Shown here piece by piece: positions 35,108 to 46,500 of a stretch of 64,000 nt of DNA. A program made the position numbers and the translations under genes. The notes under the pieces are model-generated. The model saw only the letters and a program-made list of their open reading frames with translations, was not told where the DNA came from and did no database searches. Every line of letters starts with the position of its first letter. Position 1 is the stretch's first letter. Origin of the DNA: Pseudoalteromonas piscicida (GTDB lineage Bacteria > Pseudomonadota > Gammaproteobacteria > Enterobacterales > Alteromonadaceae); contig NZ_CP021647.1 in assembly GCF_002208135.1 (NCBI RefSeq), positions 1,057,501-1,121,500 of the forward strand, given 5' to 3'.

Positions 35108-36676
35108 ATGTTAGACAACCAAATTAAAACTCAACTACAAAGCCATTTTAGCTCTCTACAACGCCCGATTGAACTCGTCATTACTGTTGATGACAGTAAA
35201 AAATCGCAAGAGCTAAAAGGGTTAGCACAAGACTTGGCATCATTGAGCGACAAAATTACGCTATCTGAATCAAGTGAAGGTGAGCGTATCCCGCAAATGG
35301 TGGTGCGCGGCATTGAAACGAAGAGTGAAATTACATTTGCCGGTGTTCCTATGGGGCATGAGTTTACCAGCTTGGTACTTGCATTATTGCATTCAGGCGG
35401 GCATGCCACTAAAGCATCAGCAGACGAGTTGGAACTTCTCAGGAATATAGACAAAGTATTGAACTTTGAGGTTTACATCTCACTGAGCTGCCAAACTTGC
35501 CCGCAAGTGGTGCAGGCTCTGAATCTCATGGCGGCTGTCAACCCAAATATCACCACTACCATGATTGATGGCGCTTTATTCCAAGAAGAAGTGGAATCGC
35601 GCAACATCATGGCAGTGCCAACAGTGTACTTAAATGGTGAGCAATTCAGCCAAGGTGCTGTGAGCTTAAGCGATATTTTATTAAAACTTGATAGCAAAGC
35701 AGGTGAAAAGCAGGCGGCATTACTTAACGAGAAAGACGTGTTTGACGTGCTGGTTGTCGGTGGTGGTCCTGCTGGTGCATCAGCGGCAATCTATGCTGCC
35801 CGTAAAGGGCTAAATACCGGAGTAGTTGCTGAGCGCTTCGGTGGCCAAGTTGCTGATACGTTGGGTATTGAGAACTTTATCTCTGTACAGAAAACCGAAG
35901 GTCCTAAGCTGGTTGCACAGTTAGAAGAGCATGTTAACCAGTATGGCGTTGACGTGATGAAAAACCAGCGTGCAGCGGCAATCAACAAGAGCGAAACCAT
36001 TGATATCACGCTCGAAAGCGGCGCGGTGTTAAAAGCCAAATCTGTGGTATTGGCGACCGGCGCGCGATGGAGAAGCATGAATGTCCCCGGCGAAACAGAG
36101 TACAAGGGTCGAGGCGTAGCATATTGTCCACACTGTGATGGTCCGCTATTTAGGGGGAAACCTGTTGCTGTCATCGGCGGTGGTAACTCAGGCATCGAAG
36201 CGGCTATTGATTTGGCAAATATTGTTGAGCACGTCACAGTATTAGAATTTGCCGATACGCTTAGAGCCGACGAAGTGCTGATTAAAAAGGCGAAAAGTCT
36301 CGCGAACATTACTATTATCAAAAATGCGCAAACGACCGAAGTCGTTGGTGATGGCAACAAAGTTGTAGGCCTTAATTACACAGACAGAGTGAGCGGTGGC
36401 TCTCATTCATTGGCATTAGCCGGCATTTTTGTGCAAATCGGGCTTGTGCCAAATACCGAATGGTTACAGTCGAGTGAAGTTGCACTTAGCCGCTTTGGTG
36501 AAATCGAAATTGATAGTAAGGGCGCGACAAGTCTGGCGGGCGTTTACGCGGCAGGCGACGCAACCTCCACACCATTTAAGCAAATTATCATTGCGATGGG
36601 CGGCGGAGCGACAGCAAGTCTAGGCGCTTTTGACTACCTAATTCGCTTAGGACAAGACGACGAACAAGCTGCTTAA
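35108..36676 (+). CDS. ahpF: Alkyl hydroperoxide reductase subunit F
   Basis: 522 residues with the full AhpF layout: an N-terminal double thioredoxin-like domain with CxxC in SLSCQTCPQ (about residues 127-133), an FAD domain ([17 protein letters not shown] at about 216-232), a redox CxxC in YCPHCDGP and an NAD(P)H domain ([15 protein letters not shown]). The last FAD block is [16 protein letters not shown]. It passes electrons from NADH to AhpC. It is in one operon with ahpC. Confidence 0.97.
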   Translation: MLDNQIKTQLQSHFSSLQRPIELVITVDDSKKSQELKGLAQDLASLSDKITLSESSEGERIPQMVVRGIETKSEITFAGVPMGHEFTSLVLALLHSGGHATKASADELELLRNIDKVLNFEVYISLSCQTCPQVVQALNLMAAVNPNITTTMIDGALFQEEVESRNIMAVPTVYLNGEQFSQGAVSLSDILLKLDSKAGEKQAALLNEKDVFDVLVVGGGPAGASAAIYAARKGLNTGVVAERFGGQVADTLGIENFISVQKTEGPKLVAQLEEHVNQYGVDVMKNQRAAAINKSETIDITLESGAVLKAKSVVLATGARWRSMNVPGETEYKGRGVAYCPHCDGPLFRGKPVAVIGGGNSGIEAAIDLANIVEHVTVLEFADTLRADEVLIKKAKSLANITIIKNAQTTEVVGDGNKVVGLNYTDRVSGGSHSLALAGIFVQIGLVPNTEWLQSSEVALSRFGEIEIDSKGATSLAGVYAAGDATSTPFKQIIIAMGGGATASLGAFDYLIRLGQDDEQAA

Positions 36677-36730
36677 TCTCTCGCCTTATCGGAAAGAATC
36701 ATTGCAACCTTACACCCATGCAATGCTCCC

Positions 36731-36766
36731 AAGCCACACCCCAACAACGGTGTGGCTTTTTTATTT
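36731..36766 (+). terminator. Terminator of ahpCF
   Basis: A 10-bp perfect stem (AAGCCACACC with GGTGTGGCTT) around CCAACAAC, followed by TTTTTATTTATTT. Confidence 0.85.
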
Positions 36767-37164
36767 ATTTACCACATACCCACCTCAGGCTGTCGTTATT
36801 TGTTTTACACATGGTGTAGCGAAATCATATGAGTAAGCGATCGTAACATAATTTAAAGTGGAAAATTTGTTTCTATATTCGCAACTATGTGCCTGTTATT
36901 TACGCTGAAAAGAGGTTTCTCTATGTTTCAACAGTAATTTTGTAAATAAAAAATGAAGCAACTCAATCGAAATATCAATCTCATTTTCCGTAACTGTTTA
37001 ATTAATATCGACTTAATGTTTATGGAAAGGTTTGGTTTTGTTTTTGTAGTGTTAATTTTAAGGTTCGTTTTGTTTTAGATTATTTTACAAGAGTTGCTGA
37101 TTTGTAATTGTTTATATATCTTGACCAACCTTAATTGTAATGTGAATGAAACTTCAATGTAACA
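36767..37164. other. AT-rich leader upstream of the NRPS operon
   Basis: About 400 bases with no gene, much richer in A and T than the flanks. It must hold the promoter of the biosynthetic operon. TTGACC and TATATA-like elements occur near 37110-37125, but no pair has good spacing, so I do not mark a promoter. Confidence 0.4.
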
Positions 37165-38556
37165 ATGAGGGTGATAACGCAAATGGATAGAACACAGGAA
37201 TTAACAAGTGACCACACTGAACTGCAAGACACAACGAGTTGGTACACCTACCAAAGCTACGTAGAGTCTAGCGCAAGAACGTATTCGCGAGTTATCGATA
37301 AAGTCATTGTGGCAGGCAAAGGCTCAATCCTTACCGATGCTGAAGGAAAAGAATATGTAGATCTATTGGCTTGTGCGGGGACATTAGCACTGGGCCATAA
37401 CAATCCAGAAATCAAACAAGAGCTAATTAAGTACCTTCACACAGATGAAGTGATGCAAGGGTTGGATATTTTAACACCAGCAAAGTATGCGTTTACTAAG
37501 GAATTATTAGGTTTACTGCCAGAGAAATTTCGCGATGAAGCGCGCATTCAATTTTGTGGTCCATCTGGCGCAGATGCCACCGAAGCGGCGATTAAGCTAT
37601 TTAAAACCGCAACAAAGCGTCGCACGGTACTTGCATTTCATGGTGGGTATCATGGTATGACTGCAGGTGCGTTGTCACTCACCGGTAACCTCAACGCCAA
37701 AGAGTCAGTCGCATCGTTGATGCCTGATGTGCATTACCTACCTTTCCCTTATAACTATCGTTCCCCTTATTTAGTACAAGGTGATGAATTAATAGAAACC
37801 TCTTTACACCATATTGAAACCGTCTTTAGCGACCCTGAAAGTGGTATAACTAAGCCAGCAGCTGTGATCTTAGAAGCAATCCAAGGTGAAGGCGGCTGTA
37901 TCCCTGCACCCGCAAAATGGCTTAAAGGACTGCGTCAGTTGTGTGATGAATACGATATCCCCTTAATTTTTGACGAAATTCAGTGCGGTTTTGCTCGCTC
38001 CGGTGATTTATTTGCCTTTCAAAGTGCAGACATCATGCCGGATGCAATTTTACTGTCAAAAGCACTCGGCGGCGGCATGCCAATGTCAGTCGTCGTGTAC
38101 CGTGAAAAATATGATCACTGGAAACCAGGTGCACACACCGGCACTTTCCGAGGAAACCAACTGGCGATGATCGCAGGTCGTAAAGGTATGGAGATCATCC
38201 GCCGTGATAAGCTGGCCGAAGCTGCTCGAGAAAAAGGGGCATGGCTTAAAGCCGAGCTGGAAAAATTGCAGCAAAAGTATGCCTTTATCGGAGATGTAAG
38301 AGGGCGGGGTTTGATGCTGGGGGTTGAAATTATTCATCCAAACACGGCCAGATCACCAAAGCATCCTGATTTAGGCGATGGCTCATTAGCAGCAGCAATC
38401 AAAAAACAATGCTTTGCCAATGGCTTGATTTTAGAGACTGGCGGCCGCTTTGGTGCTGTATTGCGTTTACTGCCTGCCTTAACTATCTCCATGGATGAGC
38501 TCGAGCGTGCGGTTGAACTGCTTGATCTTAGCATGAGTCAGCTAGCGCAGGGGTAA
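37165..38556 (+). CDS. Diaminobutyrate--2-oxoglutarate aminotransferase
   Basis: 463 residues, class III PLP aminotransferase. It forms L-2,4-diaminobutyrate (Dab) from aspartate semialdehyde with an amino donor. Family blocks: LLACAGTLALGHNNPEI, QFCGPSGADATEAAIKLFKT, HGGYHGMTAG, ILEAIQGEGG, DEIQCGFARSG and the PLP lysine Lys299 in LLSKALGGGMP. It resembles the Dat/PvdH type used for siderophores and peptide antibiotics more than housekeeping enzymes. The ATG at 37183 is an alternative start. It is the first gene of the operon, followed 5 bases later by an aspartokinase, so together they feed Dab to the NRPS. Confidence 0.9.
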   Translation: MRVITQMDRTQELTSDHTELQDTTSWYTYQSYVESSARTYSRVIDKVIVAGKGSILTDAEGKEYVDLLACAGTLALGHNNPEIKQELIKYLHTDEVMQGLDILTPAKYAFTKELLGLLPEKFRDEARIQFCGPSGADATEAAIKLFKTATKRRTVLAFHGGYHGMTAGALSLTGNLNAKESVASLMPDVHYLPFPYNYRSPYLVQGDELIETSLHHIETVFSDPESGITKPAAVILEAIQGEGGCIPAPAKWLKGLRQLCDEYDIPLIFDEIQCGFARSGDLFAFQSADIMPDAILLSKALGGGMPMSVVVYREKYDHWKPGAHTGTFRGNQLAMIAGRKGMEIIRRDKLAEAAREKGAWLKAELEKLQQKYAFIGDVRGRGLMLGVEIIHPNTARSPKHPDLGDGSLAAAIKKQCFANGLILETGGRFGAVLRLLPALTISMDELERAVELLDLSMSQLAQG

Positions 38557-38561
38557 GTAAG

Positions 38562-39860
38562 ATGAATTGTCCCGTTGTCATGAAGTTTGGCGGTGCATCA
38601 TTGGGATGCGCTGAATCGATATTACGTGTCGCAAGGCTTATCCAGCAACAGCAGAAGCACACTCGAGTCGTCGTGATAGTGTCAGGCTGTGGCAACGTGA
38701 CAAACGATCTTGAAACCATTCTCGCAGATCCACACAAACCGAGCCAAAAACGTGCACTGGAAAAAGTAAAGTTGTTCCACAGTGAGCTACTTAGGCAATG
38801 CGCGCTAACTTTACAGGCTGAACCTGAACTTACTGCCACCCAACATGTGATTTATGATCTGTGTGACCACGCACTCGAGCGGCTTGATTACCCGCTGGTT
38901 AATCATGATGAGTTGCTAACACTCGGCGAGCGGTTGAGCGCACAAATCATGAGCGGTATTTTACGTGTTTTAGGACTTAGCTGTGGCTATTTAGATGCTG
39001 CTGAATTTATTCATTTATCCGGTGAAAAGTCTGAGCATCAGCCAGCCATCGAGAAGATTAGCCGTTTGTGTCAACAGGTTGCTAGACAGGCCAAACACGT
39101 TAATGTTAGTGAAGGATTTATTGCACGAGGGGAAGATGGCCAAATAGCGACTTTAGGTCGCAATGGGTCAGATACAACCGCTGCAATCTGGGCTGTTGCG
39201 TTAAATGCAAGTCGCCTTGAAATCTGGAAAGAAGTAGAGGGGTTATGCAATGCCGATCCTAATATTATTCCTGAAGCCAGTTTAATCACCGATATTGCAT
39301 TTGACGACCTGTGTGTTTTATCACAGTTTGGTGCGTCTGTAATCCACTATCCCGCGTTACAGTTGTTGCGGCAACAGCGGCTAATCCTCTCGCTAAAGTG
39401 TCCAAAGAATCCAAACACACCAAAAGCCACTCATATTCATTTTGGTGGCGAGCGTCCCCCTGTGAGTGCATTAGCGTTATTGAGCGGTGTACAAGTATTG
39501 CCCCATGGCGAACGGCTAGGACTATTTTGTGTTGATAAAGGCGCTGCTGAATTGCGTTTCGTTATGGATTTATTCTTACAAGACAAAACGTTACAAACTC
39601 TCCAAGACATACAGCAAAGTCAAAACCTGTTACTGCTTACGTTATTCAGCAATCAGTTTGCTATCAACACTCAGGCGTTAAAAAGTCAGCTATCCGAGCG
39701 AGGGATATCGATATTGGCAGTGTGTTCCGATAGTGCCAAAGAATGCGTGAACCTCGTTATTGTCGCGGAAGAAAAAGCGCAAGCAATGAGGATTGCACAT
39801 GCCCAGTTACGTCAGCAAATTACCCAAAGTCAATGTATAGAAGTGAACGATGCAGTATAG
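38562..39860 (+). CDS. Pathway-type aspartokinase
   Basis: 432 residues. It phosphorylates aspartate, the first step towards aspartate semialdehyde. Kinase blocks: VMKFGGASLG (usual KFGGTS), VIVSGCGNVTNDL, EGFIARGEDGQIATLGRNGSDTTAAIWA and WKEVEGLCNADPNI. The C-terminal third is ACT-like but divergent, so feedback control by lysine or threonine may be relaxed, as known for the ectoine-linked kinase. AGGGG lies before the ATG. Aspartate semialdehyde dehydrogenase is not in the window and would come from primary metabolism. Its end overlaps the next gene by 11 bases. Confidence 0.88.
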   Translation: MNCPVVMKFGGASLGCAESILRVARLIQQQQKHTRVVVIVSGCGNVTNDLETILADPHKPSQKRALEKVKLFHSELLRQCALTLQAEPELTATQHVIYDLCDHALERLDYPLVNHDELLTLGERLSAQIMSGILRVLGLSCGYLDAAEFIHLSGEKSEHQPAIEKISRLCQQVARQAKHVNVSEGFIARGEDGQIATLGRNGSDTTAAIWAVALNASRLEIWKEVEGLCNADPNIIPEASLITDIAFDDLCVLSQFGASVIHYPALQLLRQQRLILSLKCPKNPNTPKATHIHFGGERPPVSALALLSGVQVLPHGERLGLFCVDKGAAELRFVMDLFLQDKTLQTLQDIQQSQNLLLLTLFSNQFAINTQALKSQLSERGISILAVCSDSAKECVNLVIVAEEKAQAMRIAHAQLRQQITQSQCIEVNDAV

Positions 39861-41049
39861 AAACTTGTTTTTTATTTTGATTTTATTCCTAGGTATATCA
39901 ATGAGCCACGCACAAGTTGACCCAGCGATAAACGGTTGGGCGCCAGAATTGGAAGCCATCACAGAAGAGCAGCAAGCCACCTTAAACGATATTTATCGTT
40001 ATATGATAGCTGGCAACTTTGCGTTGGCCGAATCCGAGTTGGCAAAGCTATATAAGGAAGTCCCTCAAGTATTACCGCAGTGGGTTGCGTTGCTGACCGA
40101 GCAACAGCAATACGAAAAGATCCGTAAGCTAGTTGATGAGGGAATTGTTTCCTCTACGCACAGTAGTGCTGTGATAGCCAGCACACTCGATTCTGGCCCC
40201 TTGCCGCAACTTCATTTCGAACAACTACAAGCCACGATCCCGCTGCAAGACCATTGGTTAGTGCCACTGCCAAGAGTAAAGCTGAGGCTAAACGGATATG
40301 ATTTTTACTTTGTGCTTGATACCGGTGCTTCTCAAAGCTTAGTGACAGACAAAGTGGTGAAGAAATTAAAGCTTGATATTGCCTCACAGCAACAAGTCGA
40401 AATAGATACCGCAACTGCAAACACGGTCAAGGCTGACTTAGTGCGTTTGCCAACGTTCCAGCTCGGTCCGGTTAAAGCCCAGGATCAGCTCGCGCTCGTT
40501 GTAGATCACACAGAACTCGAACAACGGTTTTTAGGGATTAATTGGTATCAACTCGATGGCATCATCGGGTGGCCAATCATAAAAGCATTGGATTTAACGC
40601 TAGATTTTGACAAGCAAATCGCTGAAATCAAAAAGCCAGCGGTGCAGCAAGAGAAAACCGGAAATCTTGTCTGGTTGTTTGACGACCCAATGGTGATCAC
40701 CAAGACAAACAATACAAACCAACTCTGGTTTTTAGATACCGGCGCAATGGAGAGTCAAATCACCAGTGATTACTTAAGTGCCGAACAATATCAATCCATT
40801 ACTTGGAAAGAACGAAAGTTTAATGGTTTAGGAGGCAAAGGCGCAGTGGAGAAAACTGCTAAATTTGGCCCTATTAGCATCAATTTTCCATCAATTACAC
40901 AGCATTTCAAAAAACTGACGGTACGTGCTGACCATCAAGACTGCAGCCATAGTCGCTGTGATGGTCGACTGGGTGTCGACACCGCTGACAGTCTTCGCAT
41001 GCATATTAATTTTCACGCCGCCAGTTTTGACATTCGCCATAAACACTGA
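39850..41049 (+). CDS. Secreted two-lobed retropepsin-like aspartic protease
   Basis: 399 residues: signal peptide (FFILILFLGISMSHAQ), a helical TPR-like region (about 25-115), then two aspartic protease lobes. Lobe 1 has VLDTGAS (catalytic Asp157) and the partner loop DGIIGWPII (236-244). Lobe 2 has FLDTGAM (Asp296) and DGRLGVDTADSL (about 373-384). Each lobe therefore has both retropepsin elements, so one chain could form a complete site like pepsin. Bacterial relatives are usually single-lobe. It lies in the middle of the biosynthetic operon, overlapping the aspartokinase by 11 bases and 36 bases before the NRPS. Its role may be maturation of, or self-resistance to, the peptide product; this is inference. 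Confidence 0.8.
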   Translation: MQYRNLFFILILFLGISMSHAQVDPAINGWAPELEAITEEQQATLNDIYRYMIAGNFALAESELAKLYKEVPQVLPQWVALLTEQQQYEKIRKLVDEGIVSSTHSSAVIASTLDSGPLPQLHFEQLQATIPLQDHWLVPLPRVKLRLNGYDFYFVLDTGASQSLVTDKVVKKLKLDIASQQQVEIDTATANTVKADLVRLPTFQLGPVKAQDQLALVVDHTELEQRFLGINWYQLDGIIGWPIIKALDLTLDFDKQIAEIKKPAVQQEKTGNLVWLFDDPMVITKTNNTNQLWFLDTGAMESQITSDYLSAEQYQSITWKERKFNGLGGKGAVEKTAKFGPISINFPSITQHFKKLTVRADHQDCSHSRCDGRLGVDTADSLRMHINFHAASFDIRHKH

Positions 41050-41085
41050 GCTTCCCTAGGAACGTTTTACTAACGGAATACAAAA

Positions 41086-43593
41086 ATGAACAATAATTCT
41101 AAGACTTCAATGCAATTATCGACAGAAGCGCGCTGGTTCGATAGTCAAGCGAAACGTGGGTTTCGCTCAGCGATACCGGCCTCAGAAAATATACAGCATT
41201 CGGCAAATCAGGAGCATACTCATTATGTAGCCGATATTTCAAGCTCACTAAGTGCAAGTGAAGCATCCGCTAGCAGCACCTTGCTCACCGCGTTTATCGC
41301 TTATTTAGCAAGACTCACCCTGCATTCTGAGCAAGTACTTGCAGTTCAGGCTGCGCCTTTATCGCAGCAAATAGCCTTGTTCAATATTGATCTTACGTCA
41401 GGTTTTTCTCAGGCAATTAGGGAGTGTGATACCACTTTAGCGTCTTCTTCACCCATATCAAATGAAACGCTTAGCTTGCTGGCGCAGCAACATGAGCTAG
41501 AAAGTCATGCTGGCTGCGCTGCGTTTACACAGCTTGGGTTTGCAAGTTATAGCCATAGCGCTGAGCTCAACTTGTCAAAAATGGCGATATTATTAGGTTT
41601 GCGCCATAGCGAGTCTGGATATAGTTGTGAAATGTCATTTGCAACAGCACTTTACAGTGAAGCGGTTGCTCAAAGTTTGTTTACTGGCTTTTTAGGTTTT
41701 TTAAAGGCTGCGGTCTCGACACCGCAAGCGCCATTAAACACCTTAGCCCTCGTTGGCGAGCAAGCACAAACATTGTTAGCACTTGGACAGCCAAGCTATC
41801 AAGCAAAAGCAGAGATCAGTGACTTAGTAAGTGTCTTTCGTACAAACGTTGCGGCTCATCCGCAGCAAATAGCAGTGCGGGAGGAAGCGCTTCACCTTAC
41901 CTATGAGCAGTTGGATAAGCGCAGTGAACAGTTGGCGCACATCTTACAGGGGCTTGGTGTTTCTAGTGGAGATACCGTGGCAGTGGCGTTACCACGTTCA
42001 GCCGCACTAGTTGAGGCGTGCTTGGCAGTCGTTAAACTTGGCGCCGCCTACGTACCAATTGCGTTAAATACTCCGATAGAACGCCTGACTCTATTGCATG
42101 AACAGTGTCAATTTGCCGCACTGTTGTGCGGGGATAGCTTTACCCTGCGAGTGCCAGAAGTCGCTGTGGTCAATCTTGATAAAACTGAGTTAAGTGAAGC
42201 GACCATTGAACCTGTGAGAAGTAAGCTGGACTCTAGCACTCGAGCTTGTATTTTGTATACTTCGGGTTCTACGGGAAAGCCAAAAGGTGTGATATTAAAG
42301 CACGGAGGCCTCAATCGTATCGCACTCAACTTAGATCATGTTGATACCAACCAAAGTAGTGTGGTTGCCTTTTGCAATAATACCGCATTTGACGCTTGCA
42401 GCTTTGAGATGTGGTTGGCGCTATTAAATGGGGCATCGTTGGCTGTCATTTCACAAGAGCAAGTCCAAGAGCCAAGACGTTTTGGCAATGCACTCACTCA
42501 GCATGGTGTCACGCATAGCTTTTTAACCGTAGCCCTTGTGAATCTGTATGTGCAAGTTGACCCTAGCATCCTATGTGGTCTCGACGCTTTGTGGTTCGGG
42601 GGTGAAGTGATCCCAGTCGAAACCTGTCGTCGCCTATTGCAACATTCATTTTCAGGGAAATTGATTGCCTGCTACGGACCAACAGAGAATTCGGTGTTTT
42701 CTACCACTCATCTGCTTGATGAGTTAGCGCTAGAGCAAAACTCGGTTGCGCTAGGACGCGCTTGTGCTTATTCAAATCACTACGTGCTAGATCCTCAGGG
42801 GCAGCTACTTCCGCTTGGTGTTACCGGTGAACTTTACTTAGCGGGTGAAGGATTAGCGGAAGGGTATTTAGCCGCACCAACATTAACAGAACAAGCGTTT
42901 ATCAGTGATCCGTTTAACTCAGGCACTATGTATCGTTCTGGCGACTTGGTGTGGATGGATGAATATGGAATATTGCACTTTGTCGGGCGTGCCGACAACC
43001 AAGTAAAAATTCGAGGGCATCGAATTGAACCTGAGGAAGTACAGGTGCAACTCGGTCAACACCCTGATATTGCCCAAAGCCATGTGCGTGTTATGACACG
43101 CAACGGCCAAAAGTACCTAGCCGCATTTATTTGCTTTACCAAAACGATAGTATTGTCGGCACAGCGTAGAACTGAGCTACTATCTTGGCTTGCTGAGCGT
43201 CTTCCACCATACATGTTACCTTCCAGTATTACTCAAGTCTCTGGCTTTACTTTAAATGCCAACGGCAAGATTGATAAAGCAGCGTTGCCGGAGCCTAGCG
43301 CCGCTGACCGTGGCGAGCAATCTGAATACATCGCCCCACAAGGTAAGTTAGAAGTTGCGATGGCAGCGTTATGGCAAACCGTACTAGATGTGAAGGCTGG
43401 CCGATTTGACAATTTTTATCACTTGGGTGGCGATTCAATCGCGGCAATGAAGCTTGTCCATCATGCTTATTTACACGGATTTGCATTAGACTCTGCTTGT
43501 ATTGGCAGCCACCCAACATTAAATGAAATGGCCACACATCTGCTGCCATTGCATGACGCCGTGCTTCAAACCTATTCCGCTACTGATAAGAAG
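41086..43593 (+). other. NRPS module 1: partial C - A1 - T1 (loading)
   Basis: Residues 1-235 look like the second half of a condensation domain with no HHxxxDG motif, so the module is probably a loading module that starts the chain with a free amino acid. A1 covers about 245-738 (FDACSFEMW, LWFGGEV, CYGPTENSVF). T1 has LGGDS with Ser784. Code DAFFWGCVFK shares its scaffold with Val adenylation domains (DAFWLGGTFK), so a hydrophobic residue is likely; the identity is not certain. Confidence 0.8.
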
Positions 43594-46500
43594 CTAGCGT
43601 CTGCGGCGCAGCAGCGGATGTACTTTATGCAGCAATTAGACCCTCATAGCGTCGCCTATAATTTAGGCGTAACATTAACGAGCCAGACGCCTATTGATGT
43701 AAAACGTTTAGTCACAGCGGTAAACAAACTAATTCACCAACATGAAGTACTGACGCAAGGTTTTTCTTATGATGGCGAATTTTTATGGCGCGAAACACGC
43801 AGTTTTGGTGGCGTAACAGAGCATGCCTGTACTAACGAACAAGGCGTGAATGCACAGTTGCACTTGCTCAATCAGCAGGTGTATGACTTAAACACCGATT
43901 GTCTTTTTAGGGTCGCTTTATTTACCCACAATAATAGTGCCACGTTATACATTGGTGCACACCACAGCATCGTGGATGGTTGGTCATTAGATATCATTTT
44001 ACGGACACTACATAGCCTTTACTATGGTGTTGAAATCAACGAAGAGGCCCGTACTTTTGACGACTATTGCCAACTAGAGCAGCAATGGTTAACCAGTGAG
44101 CAGGCCGAGCTGAGTATCGACTTCTGGTCTCGATACTTAGCTGAGCATAACCCCAGCAGCGCATTGCCATTTGATTTTGCGAAAAAAGCGGATCATAAGG
44201 CGCGTGCAGCTGTGCATAAACAGGTGATCAGTAACGATATTAACCTGCAGATAACTGAGCTGGCTAAACGCTGGCAGCTAACGCCATTTAATGTTTTCCT
44301 CAGTGCTTTTTATGCACAGTTAGGCTATCAAAATGGTGAAAGGCAGCTTACTTTAGGTACTGCGGTTGCGGGTCGTGAGTGGGGCGGATTTGCTGATACA
44401 GTGGGCATGTTCGTCAACACGTTAGCGCTAAACTACAGTGTTGATCTTAGCAATAGTTTTCAAGCAATTTGCAAACAAGTCGGCACTGAAAATCAGCAAG
44501 CATTTGCACAGCAACAGCTTCCTTATGAACGAGTACAGCATAGCATTAGTGGCAGTGAAAGCCTGTTTAACGTGATGTTTGACATGCAAAATGCAGTCAC
44601 TTGGGGAGCCGACAGCGAAGCGAATTGGTCTAGCGCGCGGATGCGTGTTGATGACCCTCAGTTTGACTTGACGGTCACCTTAGAGTCTCAACAAGATGGT
44701 CTTAACATTATTTGTGAGTATGATGCAGGCCTCTATCAAGAAGCCACGATTGTGCGCTTTATTTCCGCTTATCGTGAGCTACTCGCCAAAGCATGCGAAC
44801 ATCCAGAGCAACCCCTATACGAGCTGATGGTACTGAGTAGCCAAGAGCAGCAACTTGTAGATAGCTATGCATCGGTTCGAGCTAATTCGTATCCCTATCA
44901 ACACTATCTAGATGCCTTTGACGCTAGTGTAGCTGAATTTGCTGACGCAATCGCGGTTCAAGACAGTCAGACAACACTGACTTACGCGCAGCTCGACCAA
45001 CAGGCTTGCGCATTAGCAAGGGCTTTAGTTGAGACTGGAGTGAAGTTAGAGCAACCTGTTGCGGTACATCTAGAGCGCGGTCATAAAGTGCTCGTGGCGA
45101 TGTTAGCTATTGCCAAAGCCGGTGGCAGTTATTTACCATTTGATATGCGCTTACCAGCGCAGCGGATCCTCAGTCTCATCGAAGATCAAAGCATAGAGTT
45201 TGTGATCAGCGACAGTGAAGGTCCGTTTACTGGTGTCACTGTGGTGGGTTCGGATGCTGTTGGCAATGAGACGATAGATTTGACACAGATCCCGCGCTTT
45301 GCTGCTCAACTGGCGTACACGCTATTTACTTCAGGCACGACGGGCAAACCAAAAGGCGCAATGACGACCCACCAAGGTATGGTGAACCATAATTATGCAT
45401 TGCTCGACGAGCTGTCATTCTCAACCACTGACTGCTTTGTGCAAACGGCTGCATTATCTTTTGATATTAGCGTGTGGCAGCATTTGGCACCGTTAATGTG
45501 TGGTGCTCGGGTGGCTATTTTAAGCGACCAAGAAGTGCTCGACCCTTTGTTATTCTTGCAAGCATTAGCACATTATAACGCGAGTGTGTTGCAGGTAGTG
45601 CCTGCGCAGTTGCAACAACTCATAGATCAAGCAACGCAATTGGCGAGTGACCCGCTTGCTGCCTTACGCATTTTGATCCCAACCGGAGAAGCGCTACCTC
45701 CAAGCCTTGCGAGAACCTGGTTTGATAATTATTCCATTCCAATGTTTAACGCTTACGGCCCAGCAGAATGTAGTGATGATGTGACGTTGCATCATTTATC
45801 CGTGGCTCCTCCTGCTCCTCAAAGCGTTCTACCTATTGGGATGCCCATTACAGAGTGTGGTGTATATCTTTTAGATGAAGCGCTTCAGCCTGTACCTGTC
45901 GGCGCTATCGGTGAAATTTGTATCGCCGGAGAGGTAGTACTTGGACGTGGCTATTTAAATGCCCCAGCACTCACCGCGAATGCTTTTATTGCAAACCCGT
46001 TTGGTGCGCCTGGCAGCAGAATGTATAAAACTGGTGATTTAGGTCGCTTTAATTTTGCGGGTGAATTGGAGTTTGTTGGTCGTCGCGACTTCCAAATTAA
46101 GATCCGTGGAATGCGGATTGAAATTGGTGAGATTGAGTCCGTGATGGAAATGGCACCAGCGACACCTCGTTGTATTGTATGTGCTGAACAAGGGCTCTTA
46201 TTAGCATACCTAGAAAGTGAATTAAGTGTCGATGCACTGCGTCTTCATGCACAAGAGCAGCTGCCAGAGCATATGGTGCCTAGCTACTTTGTGATAATGG
46301 ATAATCTGCCTGTGACTGCCAACGGCAAAGTCGACAGAAAAGCATTACCTACACTGGCACAAGTTAGAAAAACGGAAGTGGGTGAGTCACCTTGTGGGGA
46401 AATTGAGCAGTACTTGGCAAAGCAATACGCACAACTGCTTGATTTAGAAGTGAACCAAGTGTATCGAGATGCGCATTTCTTCCGCTTAGGTGGACACTCA

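Noticed and set aside
35131..36360. Several - strand frames opposite ahpF
   Set aside because: Codon shadows of a well-conserved + strand gene.
37165..39860. Ectoine operon (EctB-like plus Ask-like genes)
   Set aside because: No EctA or EctC gene is present and the two genes lead directly into an NRPS operon; Dab supply fits better.
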